Shown piece by piece: positions 19,706-29,197 of a DNA stretch of 64,000 nt (within the stretch, counting starts at the first letter, position 1; each line of letters starts with the position of its first letter). The stretch is from Aphelidium insulamus (Eukaryota; Aphelidiomycota; Aphelidea; Aphelidiaceae), in NCBI GenBank assembly GCA_036784855.1, contig JAZDSV010000010.1:310001-374000 (forward strand), written 5' to 3'. Below the pieces are notes generated by a model, which was not told the origin of the DNA, did not search any database, and was given only the letters and a program-made list of their open reading frames with translations. The position numbers were made by a program, and so were the translations under genes.

Positions 19706-20380
19706 ATGCAGCTCATAATCCTCGCTCTTGCGTTGTTCGCCACGCTGGCCTCTGGTATGAAGCTACCATTTCGGCACAGCCACCAAGATGACGCTGCGGT
19801 TGCGAAACGATTCACGCGCGACATCATGTACTTGCGCACGGCCGATGAAGTGAAGCGAGCATGCAATATGGACGCCAATTACAAACGCGACGAGAAAACA
19901 AAAATGATTTGCGAGATGGATACGGGCGCCATAGAACTGAGATTCAAGTTTCTTTTCGACTTCAACGGCCTGCCAGAAAAGGTTTGTGGACCCCGCTTCC
20001 GAGATTATAGAATGGCAAGAAGCGGTAGAGTTCGCAGCCTTCATTCGCTTATTGGCAAAAGCCACGAGAAGGTGGCTGAGAGCAAAAGATTTTGTACCCG
20101 TGCCATCATTGAACACATGCGAACTGACGAGTTCAAATCGGCACTGAAAGATGCGATCAATTCGTCTGGTCTAGATATAAGCGGACTTCCTGTTGAAAGG
20201 AAGAAGGCTGCGCTGTGGGCAACAGGACGAACGAATCGAATTGTGCGCAGCGAAGCATTTTTCTGGCTGCAGATTATACTTGGAATGCCAGTTTATATCG
20301 TTGCGCTCATATACATGATAATTGTTCATCCGGGCGGCGGTAACGACAGCGACGGCGTCTACGCAATGAGCCAGTGCTAA
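19706..20380 (+). CDS. Secreted/membrane protein, family B copy 3
   Basis: Single exon, 224 aa. Start chosen at 19706 because it begins the signal peptide (MQLIILALALFATLASG) in line with the two paralogs. FTRDIMYLRTADEVKRAC, RFKFLFDFNGLPEKVCG and SLHSLIGK match the family; the membrane helix is near residues 185-210. The protein ends YAMSQC, eight codons earlier than copy 2: after the stop, sequence homologous to the NGSHCY tail of copy 2 is still readable, so an indel or substitution has trimmed the C-terminus. More diverged than copies 1 and 2. Confidence 0.75.
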   Translation: MQLIILALALFATLASGMKLPFRHSHQDDAAVAKRFTRDIMYLRTADEVKRACNMDANYKRDEKTKMICEMDTGAIELRFKFLFDFNGLPEKVCGPRFRDYRMARSGRVRSLHSLIGKSHEKVAESKRFCTRAIIEHMRTDEFKSALKDAINSSGLDISGLPVERKKAALWATGRTNRIVRSEAFFWLQIILGMPVYIVALIYMIIVHPGGGNDSDGVYAMSQC

Positions 20381-20527
20381 TGAACGGTTCACACTGCTAT
20401 TGAGAAGGGACATTGAAGGGATTAATTTAATATAATATATTCATCATTGCTTCGTAGACACAGTCAAGAACCTATCAACATATGACCGGTACCTAATCAC
20501 ATCACAAATTTGCAATACTCTCTCACC

Positions 20528-20911
20528 ATGCCACCGAAAAAGTCCGACAAGAACGTCAAGGCGGCCAAGGCCAAGGCCGTGGAGGACAAGACATTCGGTC
20601 TGAAGAATAAGAACAAGTCCAGCAAGGTGCAAAAGTATGTGCAGCAGGTGCAGCAGGCAGCCGGCCAGAGTGCCGCCGCGAAAAAGGTACCGTTCGTGTG
20701 TACACGTATATTATACATGTACCGACGTGGTAAAGTGCTAATTGTGCAATTAAACATAAAACGCGTCCGCGTAGAAAGGAGAGCCGAGTAAAAAGGAGCT
20801 GGAGGAGCGCAAACGCGCCGAGATGGAGTTGATGAACCAGCCGGTGGTGGTGGCGCAAAAGGTCCCCTTTGGCGTGGACCCCAAGACCGTGGTCTGCCAG
20901 TACTTCAAGGT

Positions 20912-20945
<34 letters not shown>

Positions 20946-21902
20946 GTATATACCAATACTGACTATGACATTCAGGCAGGCCAGTGCACCAAGGGCAACA
21001 AGTGCAAGTTCTCGCACGATCTGCAGGTGGAGCGCCGCTCTGCCAAGATTGACTTGTACACGGACGCGCGGCAGACGGACGACGCCAAGATGGCCGACAC
21101 CATGGACAAGTGGGACCAGACCAAACTGGAGCAAGTGGTGGCCAGCAAGCAGGACTCGAAACAGACCACCACGGACATTGTACGTCGTTAAATGTTGTCT
21201 TGATAATTGTATTAACATCTGTGCAGGTCTGCAAGTACGAACAGAGAGTGATAGCATATAATGCATATATGAACTGTGTAGATACTTTATCCAGGCGGTG
21301 GAGGACAGCAAATATGGCTGGTTCTGGATGTGTCCCAATGGCACTGGGTGCAAGTACCGCCACGCATTGCCACCGGGCTTTGTGCTGAACGCTGGCAAGA
21401 AAAAGGTTGAAGAAGAGGTGCAGACTCTCGAAGAGTGGATAGAGGAGGCGGTGCGTACCTTAATGATAGCAACATCACCCTATATAATGCATGCATGCAG
21501 AGGAAAAATATGCCCAAGAAGCTGACACCCATCACGCTGGAAACTTTCACCAAGTGGAAGAAGGACCGCGTTGCCAAGCAGGAGAAGGAGGAGGCAGAGC
21601 GGCTGCATGCGCGTGAGGCAGCCGTGCGTGCCGGCAAGAGCATCGGCGCCAGTGGTCGCGAGCTGTTCACCTACAATCCCGACATGTACAATGTGGACGA
21701 CGATGCCGAGGCGTGGGACGGCGACTACAAGCAGCGCGACGAAGGAGATGAGATGGAAGCGGGTGCCGCGGCTGCTGTCGATGAGTCCGCCTTCACCGCC
21801 GACCAGCTGGGCGAGCTGGGACTGGAAGATGACGACGACGACGACGACGACGAAAGCGACGATGAACAAGAACAAGAACAAGAAGACAGTGAAAGGCAAT
21901 AG
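20528..21902 (+). CDS. ZC3H15: CCCH zinc finger protein ZC3H15/Tma46 (DFRP1)
   Basis: Six exons: 20528..20686, 20775..20909, 20976..21179, 21227..21247, 21295..21450 and 21501..21902, giving 358 aa. Start [10 protein letters not shown] and [13 protein letters not shown] match the family. Two CCCH fingers are split by introns: [19 protein letters not shown], and a second running from VCKYEQ across a 21 nt exon to [25 protein letters not shown] and the acidic C-terminus also match. The family binds and stabilises the GTPase DRG1 on ribosomes. Introns are 88, 66, 47, 47 and 50 nt; the second contains an (AT)n tract. The stop is only 19 nt before the GLRX5 start. Confidence 0.92.
20914..20943 (+). 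repeat. (AT)n dinucleotide tract
   Basis: Fifteen AT units inside intron 2 of ZC3H15. A similar short (AT)n tract occurs near 6713-6740. Confidence 0.9.
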
Positions 21903-21921
21903 ACTGATCACACATCATCAT

Positions 21922-22419
21922 ATGTTGCGACAACTGCGCTCTGTGCCTGCCGTGCGCCTCTTGGCTCCGTGCCGCGGCTTTGTTGGCACGCGCGGCCCGC
22001 TGCTCTCTGGCAATGCAACAGGTGCAGCTGGCACTGAAGGCGCCGCGATAAAGTTCCCGCCACGCGACCCCCAAATAGATCGACGCGTCTACAAGCTGAT
22101 CACGGAGACGCTGGCCCGCCCCGACCCCGCCACCGTGATATTCATGAAGGGCACACCCACGGCGCCCATGTGCGGCTTCAGTCGGCTGGCGTGCCAGATA
22201 CTAGACTTTCACAATGTGCCGTTCCGTGCGGTGGATGTGCTGCAGGACGACGATCTGCGCGCGGGTATCAAGGTGTTTTCGGGGTGGCCCACGGTGCCGC
22301 AAGTATTCCATCGCGGTGAGCTGGTGGGCGGTGCCGATATTCTGCGCGGTCTCCACGAACAGGGGCAGATTGCCGAGACATTCGGTGTGAAGGACGATGC
22401 TGCCAAAGAAGACAAGTAG
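21922..22419 (+). CDS. GLRX5: Mitochondrial monothiol glutaredoxin
   Basis: Single exon, 165 aa. N-terminal presequence rich in Arg, Leu and Ala (MLRQLRSVPAVRLLAPCRGF), then the monothiol glutaredoxin domain: VIFMKGTPTAPMCGFSRLAC with the CGFS active site, FRAVDVLQDDDLRAGIKVFS, GWPTVPQVFHRGELVGGADI and the GG-D glutathione-binding motif. Grx5/GLRX5 carries [2Fe-2S] clusters in mitochondrial iron-sulfur biogenesis. The ATG lies 19 nt after the ZC3H15 stop on the same strand, so its promoter must be within the ZC3H15 gene or the two are co-transcribed. Confidence 0.93.
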   Translation: MLRQLRSVPAVRLLAPCRGFVGTRGPLLSGNATGAAGTEGAAIKFPPRDPQIDRRVYKLITETLARPDPATVIFMKGTPTAPMCGFSRLACQILDFHNVPFRAVDVLQDDDLRAGIKVFSGWPTVPQVFHRGELVGGADILRGLHEQGQIAETFGVKDDAAKEDK

Positions 22420-22627
22420 CCTTGCAGGCATTGCGATCTAATACACACCTTAAATGTGTAAGGTATAAGCCTATTCTTTGCATGTACCGTGGCAGCATCC
22501 ACAGGGAAAACACACAGCTATTAAGGTTATATGTACATATGTATGTTGCGCAGTATGTATTCCACAGATAAGAACAATCCACATATAAGACGACTATATG
22601 TATATTCGCTGCGTGTTGCGACCACAG

Positions 22628-24450
22628 TTAAGATTTAACACCAGCCTTTGCGTGCTTTATCCACGGCAGTTCGTCGCGCCGGTCCATGCGGAAATATGGT
22701 TTGCCCAACACTCCCACACTGCACTTTGAATCCTTTTCCGTGTACTCGCCGGCGTCGTAGCCATACAGCTGCTGCGGCTGCGACACACACGCGTCCATCA
22801 GCGTCTTGTCATTGCCGGGCGGGAACATGAACCAGTGGCTGTGGTGCAGCTCCATGGAGGACTTGCGCTCGGCGTTCTTGGAGCGCTGTTTGTCCTCCAG
22901 CTGGCGCTTGGCCTTGGTGGCCTCGTCGAACCGGCCCTCGACAATGGCTTGCGTGACGTCGTGCCAGATGCGCCGTGACTCGTGCGGCGACTGTAGGTCG
23001 AGTGGCGGCACGGACTTGGGCAGTGGCTGCAGTTTGGTCATGTCGACCAGTTCGGCGGGGCGATCGGTGGCTGGGTACACTGTCTGTGTGATGAACACGG
23101 ACTCGTTGCTGACAGTGGACGCCGCGGCTGTCTTTTGGTAGTTGATTACGCCGCGCCAGCAGCCGTTAATGTGGCACACCACGTCCGCGTCGGGTATCTT
23201 GGCAAAATTAATCTTTGTGTCGTTGGCAATGGGCGTGGCGCCAGACAGCGGCGCGTCATCGTCGGCGTCATATCGATATATCTTGCCCTGTACCAAATAC
23301 TTGGGCGACCCAAAGAATGACTAACAGTGTGATATAAATACAAAAGTAAGTGAACAGTCTTCACGCACCTCATCCTTGTACTCGAGAACGGCGCGCAACC
23401 TTGTCCGCGGACACGTGATGACGCACTGCTCGCCGATTGTGAGATACAGCGAGGCCTTGAGCCATCCGTTGATGTAGGCGGTGGGATGCGTGCACAAGTA
23501 CTCTTCATTCTCCCGCGACTGCATGGTGATGTATATTCCGCGGTTCATTGCGCCCGGGAACACCTTCATACCTACCATGGATTATAGGTTGGATATAATC
23601 ATACGATATAACTTACAAGTGCCAGTGAACTTGGCGCAGACGTGGTCTACGCCGCGCACGATAATCTTCTTGTCCGGGCTGTAGTAGTAGTAGGCCGACA
23701 CGGGTGGATGGTGTGATATCTGTTCGGTTATGCAGTAGACTCGCAGACATCCCGGTGGTGGCAGCTCGGTGCTCGGTGCGTCTGTCTTTTGCTTGGTTGT
23801 TGTAGATGGGTCGTTGGGCAACGGGTATGCCTGCAGCAGTGTGGTGGCGGGGGCCGGTTGGCTCTGAGCTGCCTTCAAGGCCTCCATGTCCACGTCGCAG
23901 TGGCACAGAAACTGCTCGCCGAGAATGCTGTTGTACGGCTTGGCGATGCGGTTGTTCTACACCGGTGTCAAGTATGTAATAGCAGTCTCTCCAGACGCCA
24001 GTGCAGGGCCACGCACCGTGAACCGGGCATCCTTGGCAAACCAGTACTTGATCACTTTAAGCATACGGTCCACAGGGTCGTCTGGGTCGGCCATCTCTAT
24101 GAATGTGTCTGGCCTGTCCATGTAGTTCCATGACTCCAGGTTGGACACGGGGTCGAGCAGGTTGGCGGGGAGCGACACACGCCTGACCCGTGGTAAGCCA
24201 CATGACACACAGCCGCTCATATGTAGACACTCATGGCCTACAGGTTGACAATGTCCTTGACACCGATAAACTTGGTCAGCATGCCAAAGATGGCGCGGAT
24301 CTTGCCCACGGCGCTGTTGTCCGTCACCTCCAGATTCTCCGCGGCCACAATGGGCGACGGTGCCTCCACACGTGCCTCATCGTCATCCACCTCCTCTACA
24401 TTGACATCCTGCTCCTCTTTATGCCGCGCTTCAGCCGGTACCACGTCCAT
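22628..24450 (-). CDS. Oxysterol-binding protein homolog (short OSH/KES1-like ORP)
   Basis: Five exons on the minus strand: 24450..24242, 24182..24017, 23956..23617, 23571..23369 and 23320..22628, giving 536 aa. Hallmarks: NNRIAKPYNSILGEQF (the KP-x-NP-x-LGE region) and the signature EQISHHPPVSAYYYYS; the C-terminal DLQSPHESRRIWHDV block and a Lys/Arg-rich end also match. No PH domain is visible, so it is a short ORP of the Osh4/Kes1 type that exchanges sterol and PI4P between membranes. An acidic N-terminal extension of about 70 residues (VEEVDDDEARVE) is unusual. The proposed ATG at 24450 follows an in-frame stop; a further upstream exon cannot be excluded. All introns are GT-AG, 45-60 nt. 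Confidence 0.87.
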
Positions 24451-24915
24451 CCCGGCCACACTGGTGGAAGCAGTGGTGGCAGCAATTGTAGCTGTTTAAT
24501 ATATGTGAGGCAATCGGGGAAACGATTAATCTGCGTCGCGGCGGTGGCGCAAACAATCGAAACGTGCGCTGGTCTTTTTTCGTTCTTTTTTCTTTCTCTT
24601 TCTTCTTTTTTCTTTCTGTTTTTTTTTTCTCCTTTCTTTTTTTTTTATCCATTCACATCTGCAACATATATGCTGCTATTCCTTCCCTACTTTCCTATAT
24701 GTGGATTGTTACTATAAACTCGGAAGTGTAGCTAAACGTAAAGTCCATGTGGGTTATTTTAATAATAATAATGAAACGCCATCAGAAGGAACAACAATAC
24801 AATGCAGCTATAATACATAACAGACATATATATTATTGTTCCTTCCTTTCATATTATCCAATTTTATGCAATGCACGTCATCACCCTCAACAGTTACATT
24901 CATATGCACACACGT
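24451..24915. other. Intergenic region with polypyrimidine tract
   Basis: Between the oxysterol-binding gene start and the stop of the next minus-strand gene. A (T/C)-rich tract, nearly pure, spans about 24573-24651 on the plus strand. AT-rich sequence follows. No gene is seen. Confidence 0.5.
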
Positions 24916-25419
24916 TCAAGCCAGCACCCAGGCAAGCAATGCCGCCCCAGCCAGCGATCCCGTGCTGAACAGTGAGGACGCGCCCGACATCTGTTCATAG
25001 CCGGCCCCACCAGGCATGGCCGTATCATTGCCATAACTCATGGTGTCATTGGCGCCTGAGCCGTATGAAGACGTTGTGTCGTTGCCGGCGGTGGCGCCGT
25101 CCACCGTGTCGCATCCAGTGTCATCTACTCCGTCCACCTCCGGCGGCGCATCTCCATATGTGCCGGTGGTGGGGACGGGAGACGCTTCCGGAGTCGGAGC
25201 AGCGCCGTATGACCCGGCCGGAGTTTCCACTGGGGACACTACTGGTGGTGGTGGCGCGACAGGGGGCTGACCGTACGTGCCAGTTGGCGGCGGTGGTGGA
25301 ACAGTGTTGACACCATCCACATGATCACACGGTGGTGGTGGTGCTCCGTAACCTGGCTGAGGCGCAGCGTGAACAGTGGCAATGGCGGCCAGCGCGCTCA
25401 TTATCATAGACGTCTTCAT
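24916..25419 (-). CDS. GPI-type surface protein, family C copy 1
   Basis: Single exon, 167 aa. Signal peptide residues 1-18 (MKTSMIMSALAAIATVHA). The mature chain is Pro/Gly/Thr/Tyr-rich with repeated GYG/TYG/SYG and a PCDHVDGV motif, later CDTVDGA, and several N-glycosylation sequons (NDT). It ends with YEQMSGASSLFSTGSLAG followed by a hydrophobic AALLAWVLA, a typical GPI-addition signal after a Ser/Gly omega region. Three related genes lie at 28248, 29198 and 31090. Likely a wall or coat protein of the cell surface; binding partner unknown. Confidence 0.75.
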   Translation of the reverse strand: MKTSMIMSALAAIATVHAAPQPGYGAPPPPCDHVDGVNTVPPPPPTGTYGQPPVAPPPPVVSPVETPAGSYGAAPTPEASPVPTTGTYGDAPPEVDGVDDTGCDTVDGATAGNDTTSSYGSGANDTMSYGNDTAMPGGAGYEQMSGASSLFSTGSLAGAALLAWVLA

Positions 25420-25775
25420 TGTTGATAAGTGTCTGTGTGTGCGCGAAGAGTATCACTGAGCTGTGTGCCAATGTACGGGCAAGAGACAGCCATTTTATGT
25501 CTATCTCGGCAAGGTGTCACGAACGCGCCGCCAATATTCCACGGTACGCCGATTGGTGGAGCCCCTTAATTGGTACAAGCCCTATTGGCTCCGTGCCTAG
25601 TAATGCTACATTGCCCACTGGCCAATAAGCTGCCACCATGACGTGGCGTGATTTATCTATATGTGTCTATGTACATATGCTGTGTATTGGATGTTGCTGT
25701 GAAAAGATTTGTTATTACAGGGGCTTCTGCAAATAATACCATTTGCGAAAAGAGTAGAAAGAGAAAAAGCGCGTG
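25420..25775. other. Divergent intergenic region with CCGCCAAT element
   Basis: Between the divergent starts at 25419 (minus) and 25776 (GPN3, plus). GCCGCCAATATTCC at 25527-25540 and a further ATTGGTGG near 25554 resemble elements before other secreted-protein genes. No gene is seen. Confidence 0.45.
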
Positions 25776-27070
25776 ATGGGACGCTACTGCCAACTTGTTA
25801 TCGGGCCGGCCGGTTGCGGCAAGGTAATGCCCCATCCCTCATCGCCACAACCAGCATAGCTCATGATTATACTTACTTGATAGTCCACGTACTGCAACGC
25901 CATAAGCAACCATATGCGCGCCAGCCGCCGGTCCGCGTTCGTAGTGAATCTCGATCCGGCCGCCGAAAAGTTCCACTACCAGCCCACCATTGATATCCGG
26001 GACCTGGTCACGCTGACGGACGTGATGGAGGAGACGGGTCTGGGACCGAATGGGGGCCTGGTGTACTGCATGGAGTACCTGTTGGAGAATTTCGACTGGT
26101 TCGAGGAGCAAGTTGGCACCGAATGGGAGGACGAGTACATGATCATTGACTGCCCTGGTAAGATATATATAGATATAACTATATATATTGCATACTATCT
26201 ACGTGAATTGATATGTTAGGACAAATCGAGCTGTTTGCCCACTCGACTATTATAAAGTCGCTGGTGTCCTTGTTGCAGACACGCATGCACATGAATGTGT
26301 GCGCAGTCTATCTGCTCGAGAGCCAGTTCATAGCGGACGTGTCAAAGTTCTTCTCGGGTGTGCTGACTGCCATATCGGCCATGGTGCAGCTGGAGGTGCC
26401 GCACATCAACGTGCTCAGTAAGATGGATCTGGTGGAGGGTCGGCCGGGGGAGTTGCTTGCTGCGGCCGCTGCATCCTCTGGCACCACAAAACGTAGACGA
26501 CGCCCAGTCCGCCTCTTCAACAGTGCCTTGGAGCGTGTTGATGCCGACGACAATGACAACGACGAAGCTATAAACCAGTTCCGCGATGAGGGCCTGAACA
26601 GCGAAGAGAACGATACCGAGGAAGAAGATGCCAATGAACCTGCATCAGCCAATATCATGCAGAACGCTGACCCAGACGCACCGCAGAGTGGCGAAGTAAA
26701 CACCTGGTCACCGGAGGAGGATCTAATTCGCATGCGCAAGAATGACGCGCTACAGCTGGACCGCTTCCTGGACCCCGATCCATTCATGCTACTGGACGCC
26801 GCCAGCCGCTCACTCTCACCCAAATGGAAGCTACTGAACGAGGCCATCTTCCGGCTGGTGGAGGAGTACAACATGGTGTCGTTCATGCCGCTCAACATCC
26901 ACGATGAGGACTCGATCGGCGCACTGCTGCTGAACATTGACACGGCGCTCCAATTTGGCGAGGACGAGGAGCCGCACGAACCCAAACAGCCGCGCGACGA
27001 GGACCGCGAACCGGAAGAGGATGTGGCGCAACAGAGCTGGGCCGACTATCTGGACAATGACAACGAATAG
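25776..27070 (+). CDS. GPN3: GPN-loop GTPase 3
   Basis: Three exons: 25776..25823, 25884..26157 and 26220..27070, giving 390 aa. Start MGRYCQLVIGPAGCGK carries the P-loop, continued by STYCNA after intron 1. VVNLDPAAEKFHY, the GPN motif LGPNGGLVYCMEY (residues 69-81), DCPGQIELFAHS (split by intron 2), QFIADVSKFFSG and NVLSKMDL (base specificity) are all present, with VSFMPLNIHDEDSI and LQFGED at the end. GPN1-3 GTPases assemble and import RNA polymerase II. Human GPN3 has about 284 aa; the extra length here is a Glu/Asp/Asn-rich insertion of about 90 residues after the base-specificity motif. Both introns are GT-AG, 60 and 62 nt. Confidence 0.93.
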
Positions 27071-27249
27071 ACTTATGAAATGGTAATACTGTATTACAAT
27101 TACTCCCCACACTTATTAATAAAATATCTTGCTATACGCGGGCAGCTATTGCAATATAATATAAATAATAAAGCACACGGTCTTGGAACAGTGCACTTGT
27201 AATGCAATAGCACTGCTTAATAATACACAAGACACCACACTTACACAAA

Positions 27250-28171
27250 ATGCTCACACTGCACGTCGTGTCGGAGAATGCGTCCAGCGAGCGCCGGTTC
27301 GACAACAATCTGCCCATCAGCACTCTGAAGGTGGGTACATATGTAGATTATGTTTCTCCCTCCTACAACTCTAATTGGCAGGAGCGCCTAGAGACCATCA
27401 CGGGCGTGCCCACCGGGAGTCAGCAGGTGCAGCTGCTGGACGCACAGCAGCGCCTAATTGTGGTGCTGGCGGATGACGCGCGCACCCTGGCCGACTACCC
27501 CGTGCAAGACTTTTTCACCCTCAAGGTGTGGAGACATCTTTGTAATATTATGTACCATAGTATAATTAACACTTCACGCATAGGTTATCAATACGGACCC
27601 GTTCCATGTGAAGAACGAGTTCACGGACGTGTCGCGCGTGGAAAAGTTTGAGATCACCGAGTCCGAGTACGATAAGCGCACCGACAGCGTGCGTGACTAC
27701 TTGAAGCGCAACCAGCTGGGCAAGTTTGCCCCCGTGGACACTGTGGCTGAGCAGCAGCTGGTGGACAAGACCAAGGAGGAGGCGGCCGGTATCACGGTTG
27801 GCGCGCGGTGTGAGGTGGACAAGGGGGACGGTGTGGGACTGGTGCGGCGTGGTGCTGTGCGCTTTGTCGGTACAAACTGTGTTAGATACTCCTGATGTAT
27901 GTATGAGATGCATAACTCGCAGGCGAGACTCAGTTCAAGCCCGGCTTCTGGGTCGGCGTCGAGTATGACGAACCTGTCGGTCTGCATGATGGAAGGTGTG
28001 GTGTGATGTGGTGTGCTTCTAAAGTAATATCTTTACCATACATCTAGTGTGAATGGTGTGCGGTATTTCCAGTGCCGGCCAAAGTGCGGCGCGTTCCTCC
28101 GTCCGGACAAGGTGCGCGTGGGAGACTATCCCGAAGAAGATCTCATGGACGATGACGATGAGGAACTGTAA
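27250..28171 (+). CDS. TBCB: Tubulin-folding cofactor B
   Basis: Five exons: 27250..27330, 27382..27525, 27584..27869, 27923..27995 and 28048..28171, giving 235 aa (human 244). An N-terminal ubiquitin-like domain (residues 1-80) is followed by a helical linker ([20 protein letters not shown]) and a C-terminal CAP-Gly domain: [20 protein letters not shown] and VNGVRYFQC, split by the last intron. The acidic end DDDDEEL replaces the usual EEI/M-type terminus. TBCB works with TBCE to dissociate and recycle alpha-tubulin. Introns are GT-AG, 51-58 nt. Confidence 0.94.
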
Positions 28172-28247
28172 TGCAGAGGTCGATGTCAATACACATTTAT
28201 TGAATTTACATTACACACAAGATGCGGCCAACGGGCACCCAATGCAC

Positions 28248-28772
28248 TCAAACCATGAGCCATGCGAGCAGGGCGGCTCCGCTGAACGATCCGGCCTTTA
28301 GCATGGACGCGCCAGACATCTGGCCATAGTTGGAGTGCGTGATGTTTACTGTTCCATCGCTGTTCACGGTGCCGTTGGGGGCTGTGCCGTAGTTGGTGCC
28401 ATTGATCTGGGTGCCATCCACGCCGTCGGTGGAGTGACACGGAGTGGTAGACGCGCCGTCAACTGTGCTGCTCGGCTCGGGCGATGGTGTGCCATAGCCG
28501 CCCACAGTCGGAGAGGGCGTACGATACGGCACCACTAAAACAGTGGGAACTGCAGAAACCGTTGGCGCGCCGTATGGAACAGCGGAATGGGCCGGCATGC
28601 CGTAACCAACTGGCGATGGAGTCGGCGTGGACTGTACACCGTCCACGTGGCCGTCGCACGGCTTGGGCGGCATTCCATAATCATGTGCTGGTAGTGCCTG
28701 CACCGTGTTGACTTCGGCCAGCACGGCCATAACAATCGCGGACTTGAAAATCGCGCCTATGCAGCTACCCAT
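28248..28772 (-). CDS. GPI-type surface protein, family C copy 2
   Basis: Single exon, 174 aa. Signal peptide with a longer n-region (MGSCIGAIFKSAIVMAVLAE), then GYG/PYG repeats, PCDGHVDGVQ, TPCHSTDGVDG and N-glycosylation sequons. It ends YGQMSGASMLKAGSFSG plus AALLAWLMV, nearly the same GPI signal as copy 1. Convergent with TBCB (76 bp apart). A TATAAAA element lies at 28841-28847 on the minus strand, about 70 nt before the start. Confidence 0.75.
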   Translation of the reverse strand: MGSCIGAIFKSAIVMAVLAEVNTVQALPAHDYGMPPKPCDGHVDGVQSTPTPSPVGYGMPAHSAVPYGAPTVSAVPTVLVVPYRTPSPTVGGYGTPSPEPSSTVDGASTTPCHSTDGVDGTQINGTNYGTAPNGTVNSDGTVNITHSNYGQMSGASMLKAGSFSGAALLAWLMV

Positions 28773-29197
28773 ATTAACTAAAATAATAAGATGTATTTAT
28801 GTCGTAATATGTATGTCAGCGTACTCGGTCAAAGGTCTGCTTTTATAGCCGCAGTCCGTAATCTCGCACAGAAATATTAGGCAATCTGTCGGCGTGACGA
28901 GATTGGCAGCGGCAAATGAGCTGCAATATTTCGAGGCTGCCTGACGTCAGTGCGTGGAACATTGCCACATCTACCGTGACACACAACACATTCTAGAACA
29001 CATTCTAATAATAATGTCCAGCTATGTGTCTTAGTGCATTATTCATTTGTGCATACACATATAGCGATTGATGTCGTACGAACCGAATACACAAAACTGC
29101 AGTAATCACTGCTCCTAGAATTTTATATCTTTACGACAACTCACGATTAAAATATAGTTTAATAGTTTTTATGTACACTGAGCAGTTCGTTCTGAGT
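28773..29197. other. Intergenic region, promoter of family C copy 2
   Basis: Holds the TATAAAA element at 28841-28847 and AATATT-containing motifs (28872-28877 and GCAATATT at 28923-28930) like those before the other family C genes. Beyond 28950 it is AT-rich with no gene seen. Confidence 0.45.
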
